Assembly: GCA_003156795.1 (NCBI GenBank)
Contig: PMHU01000328.1
Span: 15,259 to 21,396 of the forward strand
From: Acidimicrobiaceae bacterium
GTDB taxonomy: Bacteria; Actinomycetota; Acidimicrobiia; Acidimicrobiales; Palsa-688
Direction of reading: 5' to 3'
DNA length: 6,138 nucleotides
Shown: positions 1 to 4,473 of the stretch, one piece after another
Position numbering within the stretch: the first letter of the stretch is position 1
Layout of the letters: every line of letters begins with the position of its first letter
The notes under the pieces: generated by a model
Databases searched by the model: none
The model's input: only the letters and a program-made list of their open reading frames with translations
Told to the model about the DNA's origin: nothing
Program-made: the position numbers and the translations under genes

Positions 1-2
1 CG

Positions 3-134
3 ATGAGCCAGGTCAGCTCCGATCCCGTCCGGTCAGTGACTCTCGAAGGCGTTGGCCACTGCGCCGCCCTAGAGGCACCCGACCACGTAGCACGCGCTCT
101 TCTCGACTTCTTGAGCATTGTTGACGCCGCCTGA
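3..134 (+). CDS. Alpha/beta-hydrolase fold protein, C-terminal end only (partial at window edge)
   Basis: An open frame runs from the left edge to a TGA at 132-134, giving 43 visible residues. The end reads VTLEGVGHCAALEAPDHVAR followed by ALLDFL. The pattern G-x-G-H-x3-LE-x-P-x2-VA-x3-LLDFL is the usual last segment of alpha/beta hydrolases: a beta strand, the catalytic histidine in GH, then the C-terminal helix. The visible His (about residue 19 of this fragment) would be the base of the Ser-Asp-His triad; the nucleophile elbow and the acid lie outside the window. The ATG at position 3 is very unlikely to be the true start because a complete enzyme of this fold has about 250-300 residues. 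Substrate cannot be told. It could instead be a truncated remnant, which only the upstream sequence would show. Confidence 0.7.
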   Translation: MSQVSSDPVRSVTLEGVGHCAALEAPDHVARALLDFLSIVDAA

Positions 135-445
135 ACGGATCGCCATTCCGACCACCCAACCGAAGCCTCGAAACCGCAGCCAGGGCTCGGTTCGGAAGCG
201 GTTCACTCGGCCCCGGAATGTTCGGTGATTCCGCCGTCGTGCTGCATCCCAGACCGCCGGGTCGGAGCAGCGTTGTGGCGTCGCGGGACCGTAGCCGGGC
301 AAAAGGTGCAGGATCTGCCGACTATGCATCGGAGGTAGACCTGTCGGCCGAACAGACTGAGCCAACGTTCCGCGTCGATCGTGCCGACCGCCCGGCTAGG
401 TCGACGGCCGCGGTGGCGGCACCTTTGCGTGGACGTGGTCCAGTC
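135..445. other. Gap with no supported gene
   Basis: This 311-base stretch lies between the stop of the partial hydrolase (+) and the stop of the XRE regulator (-), so it is a convergent 3' to 3' region. Open frames crossing it on both strands give Arg/Pro/Ser-rich translations with no recognisable fold and no ribosome binding site, and one runs on as an antisense frame of the regulator. Apart from the weak hairpin at 158-192 I see no structure. Confidence 0.5.
158..192 (+). terminator. Weak hairpin after the hydrolase gene, possible terminator
   Basis: AACCGAAGCC (158-167) pairs with GGCTCGGTT (184-192) with one bulged base, around a 16-base loop, starting 24 bases after the hydrolase stop. 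No T-run follows, so a factor-independent terminator is only a guess. Confidence 0.25.
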
Positions 446-1291
446 TCAGTGGATGAGTTCTTGTGTGCCGACGATGATGGCCAGCGCGAGCCTGTCGGCG
501 TCGTCGGTGTCCGGTTCGGCCGTGTAGATCGTGATGCGAATGTCGTCGCTGGCGTCGATGAGGGTGTCGCAGTCGAGGGTGAGGTGCCCTACAGCCGGGT
601 GGTCGATGGTCTTGTGCCGTGACCTGTCCCGGGGCGGGGGCATGTCGGAGGATTCCCATAGCTCTACGAAGCGGGGACTCTGGGCGCGGAGTTCGCGAAC
701 GAGGTTGTCGACTCTGCGGTCTTTGGGATATCGGGCCGCGGTCAGGCGCAAGTCGGCCACCAAAGAGGTCTGCAGTTCCTCGTGCTCCTGCAGCGTGTGA
801 ACGGCGCGGGTGCCCGGGCCGATCAGTTGGCGCCAGACGTTGTTGCGTTCCAGGCCGCGCCAAGCCGTGGTGTCTCCCATGAGGGCGTTGTAGGGCGCGT
901 TGGCCACGATCAGGTACCACGCCGCGTCGTAGACGACGACCGGTGTGCTCGCCATACGGTCGAGCAAGCGCTGCAGGCTGGGCGTGACGCGTGAGGAAAC
1001 CACGTCGAAGCCGGGGGGAGCCAGGCCGGCGAGTCGGAAGAGATACTCTCTCTCGACGTCCGGCAGGCGGAGGGCGCGGGCCAGCGATTCGACGACCTGC
1101 GTGGAAGGCGACGTCGCCCGCCCCTGTTCGAGCCGGGTCAGGTAGTCGACTGAGATGCTGGCCAAGCTGGCGAGCTCCTCGCGGCGGAGGCCAGTGGCGC
1201 GCCGGCGGTTACCGATCGGTACGCCCACCGTCTCGGGGGCGAGTCGGTCGCGCCAGCGGCGTACGGTGTGGCCGAACTCCCACGAATCCAC
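446..1291 (-). CDS. XRE-family transcriptional regulator with MmyB-like ligand-binding domain
   Basis: A 281-residue cytoplasmic DNA-binding protein of the usual length for this family. Residues about 25-78 form the helix-turn-helix: IGNRRRATGLRREELASLA, then ISVDYLTRLEQGRA, then a helix with VVESLARALRL. RREELA-x-LA-x-ISVDYLTRLEQGR is the hallmark of this actinomycete family. Residues about 105-275 match the MmyB-like, PAS-related ligand domain, with the typical phrase KTIDHPAVGHLTLDCDTL at 227-244. The family is known to act as small-molecule-responsive regulators, often of a divergently transcribed oxidoreductase; here the neighbour is an SDR starting 101 bases away. The start is GTG at 1291 with no good Shine-Dalgarno sequence. 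A -10-like CATACT (minus strand, 1303-1298) lies seven bases before it, so the message may be leaderless. The ligand is unknown. Confidence 0.93.
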   Translation of the reverse strand: MDSWEFGHTVRRWRDRLAPETVGVPIGNRRRATGLRREELASLASISVDYLTRLEQGRATSPSTQVVESLARALRLPDVEREYLFRLAGLAPPGFDVVSSRVTPSLQRLLDRMASTPVVVYDAAWYLIVANAPYNALMGDTTAWRGLERNNVWRQLIGPGTRAVHTLQEHEELQTSLVADLRLTAARYPKDRRVDNLVRELRAQSPRFVELWESSDMPPPRDRSRHKTIDHPAVGHLTLDCDTLIDASDDIRITIYTAEPDTDDADRLALAIIVGTQELIH

Positions 1292-1324
1292 AGATCCAGT
1301 ATGCGAGCCCGGCGGCGGCTTGTG

Positions 1325-1370
1325 GTGGCCCGGTCAGTCCTATGACAACGGGGCCACTTCCTGCCAGTGG
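1325..1370. promoter_or_regulatory. Candidate operator between the divergent regulator and SDR genes
   Basis: GTGGCCC (1325-1331) and GGGCCAC (1351-1357) form a perfect 7-base inverted repeat with a 19-base spacer. The right arm is reused by a second inverted repeat, CCACT (1354-1358) with AGTGG (1366-1370). A small GTCA/TGAC pair (1333-1336, 1343-1346) sits in the spacer. The position, midway between two divergent starts, suits a site from which the XRE regulator controls itself and the SDR. That role is inferred; no known consensus was matched. Confidence 0.4.
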
Positions 1371-1392
1371 AAATATGGCGCAGCCTTGAACT

Positions 1393-2082
1393 ATGACGAC
1401 GACATTGATCACTGGGGCGAACAAGGGTCTCGGTAAAGAGACGGCCCGCCAGCTCATCGCCAACGGGCACACCGTATGGATCGCCGCCCGCGACGAAGCG
1501 CGCGGCCGAGCCGCCGCAAAGGAGCTCGGCGGCCGCTTCGTCCAGCTCGACGTCACCGACGACGCATCAGTGGCCAGCGCCATCGCGACCATAGAAGCGG
1601 ACGGCGGACTCGACGTCCTTGTCAACAACGCCGGAATCGGACTGGTCGCGCTCAACGGCCCGGACGCATTGAAAGTATTCGACACCAACGCAGTCGGCAT
1701 CGTCCGAGTCACCGAGGCCGCACTCCCGGTGCTGAAGCGGTCTGACAACGCGGTCGTGGTCAACCTCTCCAGCGCCCTCGGCTCGTTCTGGGCGAACCAC
1801 GAGCCGTCTCGGCCCGCCTCCCACTTCTCGGCGATCGTCTACGCCGCCAGCAAGGCCGCCGTCTCGATGCTCACCGTGCAATACGCGCGAACCGTGCCGG
1901 AGGTGAAGTTCAACGCGGTCGAGCCCGGCTACACCGCGACCGAGCTCGGCGGCACCGACCCCGCAACAAGTGGCGGACGGCCGGTCGGGATCAGCGCCCG
2001 GGTCATCGTCCGGATGGCAACGATCGGCAAGGACGGGCCCACCGGCACCTTCCAGGAGGACGACGTAGAGCTGGCCTGGTAG
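1393..2082 (+). CDS. Short-chain dehydrogenase/reductase (SDR), classical type
   Basis: A 229-residue NAD(P)-dependent oxidoreductase with a complete set of classical SDR marks. The glycine-rich loop TGANKGLG is at 7-14. An Arg in AARD (33) after the second strand suggests NADP(H) preference. LDV is at 52-54 and the NNAG motif at 78-81. Asn99 and Ser126/127 are followed by the catalytic YAASK pair Tyr150 and Lys154, and EPGY is at 177-180. Length is slightly short for the family (about 230-250) but the fold looks whole. It is cytosolic; the substrate cannot be read from sequence. An in-frame TGA lies at 1387-1389, so ATG 1393 is the first possible start, and no Shine-Dalgarno sequence precedes it, which suggests leaderless or non-canonical initiation. 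It is divergent from the XRE regulator, its likely controller, and is followed after 36 bases by a broken second SDR start. Confidence 0.95.
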   Translation: MTTTLITGANKGLGKETARQLIANGHTVWIAARDEARGRAAAKELGGRFVQLDVTDDASVASAIATIEADGGLDVLVNNAGIGLVALNGPDALKVFDTNAVGIVRVTEAALPVLKRSDNAVVVNLSSALGSFWANHEPSRPASHFSAIVYAASKAAVSMLTVQYARTVPEVKFNAVEPGYTATELGGTDPATSGGRPVGISARVIVRMATIGKDGPTGTFQEDDVELAW

Positions 2083-2106
2083 CCGGCAACCCGAATTGAT
2101 TTCAAC

Positions 2107-2111
2107 GGAGG
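2107..2111 (+). promoter_or_regulatory. Strong ribosome binding site of the broken second SDR
   Basis: GGAGG lies seven bases before GTG 2119. It is one of the best Shine-Dalgarno sequences in the window, and it now serves a reading frame that has lost its protein, which supports the pseudogene reading of the sequence behind it. Confidence 0.6.
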
Positions 2112-2118
2112 TAAAGAA

Positions 2119-2287
2119 GTGGACACTAAGAACCCCGGGCACGGCGTTGATCACCGGCCCGACCGGAGGACTCGGCCGGGTTGCCACATTGGTCTCCTTC
2201 GAGCCCGCCGTGAACCACATTTGCACCACAAAAGCGTGCCGCTCGGTGCAACATGCCAAACCCGCCCTGACCGACCCGTTTCCGTGA
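2119..2287 (+). pseudogene. Truncated, frameshifted SDR remnant (N-terminus only)
   Basis: From GTG 2119 the frame gives MDTKNPGHGV and then nonsense. With one base fewer in the C/G run at 2133-2139 it would read MDTKNPGTALITGPTGGLGR, a normal SDR N-terminus with the TGxxGGLGR nucleotide loop. The SDR-like part covers about 2119-2191. In the loop's frame the translation goes on to a stop at 2285-2287 without the NNAG or YxxxK motifs, so the gene is also truncated or joined to foreign DNA. A TTG at 2096 opens the loop frame without a frameshift (63 residues), but no Shine-Dalgarno sequence precedes it and the product would still be a stump. The remnant probably once formed an operon with the intact SDR. 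A sequencing error could explain the frameshift but not the missing body. Confidence 0.65.
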
Positions 2288-2372
2288 AAGTGCTGGTCAG
2301 CGCCCTGCCGTGAAAACCGGTGCGCAGACTTCCCACGCTTCATGATCGACGCGACACATGCTGGTCAGAGCC
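2282..2372. repeat. Short direct repeats behind the SDR remnant
   Basis: CCGTGAAA occurs at 2282-2289 and 2308-2315. TGCTGGTCAG occurs at 2291-2300 and 2359-2368, each copy followed by (C/A)GCC. Such short repeats may mark a deletion or insertion point near the end of the broken gene; chance is also possible. Confidence 0.35.
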
Positions 2373-2532
2373 TATTTTTGAATTGCGAGCATCACAAAAA
2401 CACACCACAGCACAGCAATGCTCAGCGCGGTCGGCGTCGCCATGGGAACAGGTGAAGTGATCCTCCACTCGGCTCTCGCGCCGCTCATTTCGACGCTGTG
2501 GGTGGTGATTGACCCTGATGTTCAGTGCATGA

Positions 2533-2562
2533 GGATCAGTGAGGAGCGGCTCCTCAGCATCC
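2533..2562. repeat. Strong imperfect hairpin
   Basis: TGAGGAG (2540-2546) and CTCCTCA (2550-2556) pair perfectly around a CGG loop. Outside a small internal loop, GGAT (2533-2536) pairs with ATCC (2559-2562), giving up to 11 base pairs. No T-run follows on either strand, so it is not a classical terminator. Confidence 0.5.
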
Positions 2563-2678
2563 GGGCTCGAGAGAGCAAACATCGCTGCTGTCGATCCAAA
2601 CTGGCCATAGACGTGAAGGCCACTCCCCCATTCCAAGCGGCTGCTGCGCCTACCACGCTCTAGGGACCCCGACACCGG

Positions 2679-2693
2679 GCCGCGGACCGCGGC
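2679..2693. repeat. GC-only palindrome
   Basis: GCCGCGGACCGCGGC is a perfect 7-1-7 inverted repeat. It may be a protein-binding site or a chance feature of GC-rich DNA; it has no clear partner gene. Confidence 0.4.
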
Positions 2694-2914
2694 GACGCGA
2701 TTTGGGGGCAGGCGTTGGCGCCGTATCCCCGGACGGGCATTAGCTACGGAACGGCAGACACTCGAGCGATCTGCGCGTACATTCTGCACTCCGCGCCACC
2801 GCTCGGGTCGCGCCCCGAGCCGTCTCGATATGCGCACCCCTTGACCCGTGGAGCGTGGTCACTGGAGCAGCGGCAGATGAGGCATTCTGGTCCTGTCATG
2901 GAAGCGACGCGCAG

Positions 2915-3526
2915 GTGAACGAGCCGAGCAGGACGCAGCCGCGACCCCGGCTCCCCATCGTGTCGGCTCTGGTGCTCCTCGCCGCTTGCGTCGCCGCGTG
3001 TCAGTCGTCGTCGCATGGCGCCAGCACTAACACGACCACCACCGCATCGACAGTGTCGAGTGGAGGTGCTGCCTGGGTCCTGTACAGAGACCCGTCGGGG
3101 GTGTCGTTTAGCAGGCAGACGTCTTGGACGGTCGTACCCGGCCAGGAGGGACCGCTAGTCGTATACCTCGATCCAGCCACGGGTGTCCCATTCCGCCGGA
3201 ACATCAACATCCTCCACCAGATTGAGCCAAGGTCTGTCACCCTGTCGGAGTACACGGCGGTTACCAAGCAGGAACTCCAGAGCATTAGTGACTTCGTCCA
3301 AACCAGTCTCGGCCCGGTGGCTCTATCGGGACAGCCGGGGATGCGGATCGTCTACTCGGCGACGCTCCCCGGCCTGAGTAGCCGCCTGGAGGTCCTGTCC
3401 GAATGGACGGTCATCGGAGGAAAGCCGTGGCTTGTCACTTACACATCCGATCCTTCTCGCTTCGAACAACTGGCCGCGTCCGCCCAGCGATTGATCGATT
3501 CCATCAGGCTCCCCGGACCGAGCTGA
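2915..3526 (+). CDS. Putative secreted lipoprotein, PsbP/DUF1795-like
   Basis: A 203-residue protein from GTG 2915. The frame is open from GTG 2855, but GTG 2915 puts a proper signal peptide at the N-terminus: an Arg-containing n-region (RTQPRPR), a hydrophobic core (LPIVSALVLLAACVA), then two possible lipobox cysteines, Cys25 in LAAC and Cys29 in VAAC. After lipid attachment a Ser/Thr-rich linker (about 31-50) leads to the folded domain. Phrases such as DPSGVSFSRQTSW, GMRIVY and a C-terminal helix ending RLIDSIRL recall the PsbP/DUF1795-like domain (strand, GFSF-x3-P-x-W, final helix after WLVTYTSDPSRF). That family match is from pattern memory and moderate. The protein probably sits on the outer face of the cytoplasmic membrane; its role is unknown. 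Shine-Dalgarno support is poor, so the start rests on the signal peptide. It ends 54 bases before the arsR-type gene, which has its own promoter. Confidence 0.75.
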   Translation: MNEPSRTQPRPRLPIVSALVLLAACVAACQSSSHGASTNTTTTASTVSSGGAAWVLYRDPSGVSFSRQTSWTVVPGQEGPLVVYLDPATGVPFRRNINILHQIEPRSVTLSEYTAVTKQELQSISDFVQTSLGPVALSGQPGMRIVYSATLPGLSSRLEVLSEWTVIGGKPWLVTYTSDPSRFEQLAASAQRLIDSIRLPGPS

Positions 3527-3533
3527 CTCCGCC

Positions 3534-3547
3534 GTATCTCCAGATAC
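3534..3547. promoter_or_regulatory. Small palindrome next to the -35 box
   Basis: GTATCT (3534-3539) and AGATAC (3542-3547) form a perfect 6-2-6 inverted repeat that ends at the base before TTGACA. Its sequence differs from the operator inside the promoter, so it may bind a second regulator. It is too short and lacks the T-run to be a convincing terminator for the lipoprotein gene. Confidence 0.4.
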
Positions 3548-3575
3548 TTGACATATTCCGTTCTGGGAATATGAT
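3548..3575 (+). promoter_or_regulatory. Promoter of the arsR-SRPBCC operon
   Basis: TTGACA (3548-3553) matches the sigma-70 type -35 consensus 6 of 6, and TATGAT (3570-3575) matches the -10 consensus 5 of 6, with a 16-base spacer. The predicted transcription start, six to seven bases after the -10 box, falls at 3581-3582, on the ATG of the arsR-type gene. The transcript should therefore be leaderless, in line with the lack of any Shine-Dalgarno sequence before this ATG. Leaderless messages are common in actinomycetes. Confidence 0.8.
3552..3573. promoter_or_regulatory. Probable ArsR-type operator inside the promoter
   Basis: CATATTCC (3552-3559) and GGAATATG (3566-3573) form a perfect 8-base inverted repeat with a 6-base spacer. 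It overlaps the end of the -35 box, fills the spacer and covers most of the -10 box. A dimeric winged-helix repressor bound here would block RNA polymerase directly. The arsR-type gene starting eight bases downstream is the obvious candidate, giving negative autoregulation (inference from position and family habit). Confidence 0.75.
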
Positions 3576-3580
3576 GTGGC

Positions 3581-3946
3581 ATGGCACGGGCGTCCACCAC
3601 TGCCGACGTCTTCAACGCGATCGCCGAGGCGCACAGACGCCAGATTCTCGATGTGCTCGCGGCAGGCGAGAAGCCGGTCGGGGCGATCGTCGACGAGCTT
3701 GCGATCTCCCAGCCGCAGGTCTCCAAGCACCTCCGGGTCCTCAGCGAAGTGGGGCTCGTCCAGTGTCGTGCATTAGGTCGGCGTCGCCTCTACCGGCTCA
3801 ATCCTACGTGCCTGCGTCCGGTTGGTGACTGGGTTGCCAAGTACGAGCACCTGTGGAACGAGCGGCTCGACAGGCTGGACGACTACCTCAGCGACCTTCA
3901 ACGTCGAGAAGGAAAACGAGACAAGCCATCACAAGGAGCACTATGA
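3581..3946 (+). CDS. ArsR/SmtB-family winged-helix repressor
   Basis: A 121-residue, dimeric, DNA-binding protein of typical family length. An N-terminal helix with FNAIAEAHRRQILDVLAAGE (11-30) is followed by the helix-turn-helix VDELAISQPQVSKHLRVLSE (37-56), whose recognition helix is SQPQVSKHLRVL. The wing is GRRRLYRLN (66-74), and a C-terminal helix probably makes the dimer. The metal-binding cysteine motif of true arsenic or cadmium sensors (CxC in the third helix) is absent; the only cysteines are 62 and 77, not paired. It therefore more likely belongs to the non-metal branch often found beside AHSA1/SRPBCC genes. ATG 3581 is supported by the promoter placing the transcript start there. 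The stop overlaps the start of the next gene (ATGA), so the two are co-transcribed and probably translationally coupled. The inducer is unknown. Confidence 0.95.
   Translation: MARASTTADVFNAIAEAHRRQILDVLAAGEKPVGAIVDELAISQPQVSKHLRVLSEVGLVQCRALGRRRLYRLNPTCLRPVGDWVAKYEHLWNERLDRLDDYLSDLQRREGKRDKPSQGAL
3933..3938 (+). promoter_or_regulatory. Ribosome binding site deciding the SRPBCC start
   Basis: AAGGAG lies inside the end of the arsR-type gene, four bases before ATG 3943. It favours this ATG over upstream in-frame starts that would lie within the arsR-type gene. Confidence 0.65.
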
Positions 3947-4440
3947 CGACGACTCGGCACGGTTCGGCCATATTCGAGTACGGCGACAGCACAGTCACGA
4001 TGCAACGAACATTCGAGGCGCCGATGGCGTTGGTCTTCGACGCGCTCACCAAGCCTGAGCACATCAGAGTCTGGTTCCCCGCGGATGACGTGGCGCTCCA
4101 TATCTGCGAGATCGACCTTTGCGTAGGCGGGGAGTACCACTACGCGTGGTACGCCCCCGGAGCCAAGGAGTGTTCATTCCGGGGCACGTTCCTCGAGATC
4201 GAGCGACCCACGAGGATCGTCGCCACCTGGCTGTTCGAGGGGTGGCCGGACGACGACGCTGTCGAGACCGTGATCCTGACCGAGAACGGCGGCATCACAA
4301 CCATGACCGACATCTTGGACTTCAAGACTCCAGAGAACCTCGGCGATCACTTCCAAGAACACGATGGCGCGCAGGCCAGTTGGGACAAGCTGGCCGACCT
4401 CCTGGCCGACCTCCAAGCCAATCTCGATTCGCCGCGCTAG
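3943..4440 (+). CDS. AHSA1/SRPBCC-domain protein (START-like ligand-binding fold)
   Basis: A 165-residue cytosolic protein consisting of a single AHSA1-like domain of the SRPBCC superfamily. The diagnostic first strand and helix read RTFEAPMALVFDALTKPEHI (22-41), followed by a WF pair at 44-45. Next come DLCVGGEYHY (58-67, the usual D-x-RVGG-x-Y region) and GTFLEIERPTRIVATWLFEG (81-100). It closes with the long C-terminal helix ASWDKLADLLADL (145-157), the standard ending. The fold makes a hydrophobic pocket, and members are thought to bind lipids or other small molecules. Despite the family name, a link to Hsp90 is not shown for bacterial members. It overlaps the arsR-type stop by four bases and shares its promoter, so it should be expressed when the repressor is released. 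The frame is open back to 3853, but that part lies inside the upstream gene and is not domain-like. Confidence 0.92.
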   Translation: MTTTRHGSAIFEYGDSTVTMQRTFEAPMALVFDALTKPEHIRVWFPADDVALHICEIDLCVGGEYHYAWYAPGAKECSFRGTFLEIERPTRIVATWLFEGWPDDDAVETVILTENGGITTMTDILDFKTPENLGDHFQEHDGAQASWDKLADLLADLQANLDSPR

Positions 4441-4473
4441 CACCCGAACGAGTGTCATGGCTTGCCCGCGGGG

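Larger units (their letters stand above)
2288..2914. other. Long stretch without a confident gene
   Basis: No frame here gives a recognisable protein. The part around 2370-2420 is richer in A and T than its surroundings. The best candidate is 2418-2663 (+), an 81-codon frame from ATG. Its first 30 codons have about 25 G/C third positions and encode a hydrophobic stretch, AVGVAMGTGEVILHSALAPL. The bias fades in the second half and no Shine-Dalgarno sequence precedes the ATG, so it may be a gene fragment. A 165-codon frame on the minus strand (2837-2340) has a weaker bias and an Arg-rich, unconvincing product. The stretch also holds a strong hairpin (2533-2562), a 15-base palindrome (2679-2693) and the upstream region of the lipoprotein gene. 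I could not find a clear promoter for that gene. Confidence 0.5.

Noticed and set aside
218..622. Plus-strand open frame of 134 codons
   Set aside because: From about 446 it is antisense to the XRE regulator; the rest is low-complexity Arg/Ala/Pro text without motifs or a ribosome binding site.
396..920. Minus-strand open frame of 174 codons
   Set aside because: An Arg/His/Pro-rich shadow of the regulator in another frame, typical of GC-rich DNA.
1209..2343. Two long minus-strand frames opposite the SDR gene
   Set aside because: They are antisense to a gene with a full set of SDR motifs and show no recognisable domain.
3853..3942. N-terminal extension of the SRPBCC protein
   Set aside because: It lies in the end of the arsR-type gene in another frame, is Arg-rich, and AAGGAG plus the ATGA overlap point to ATG 3943.
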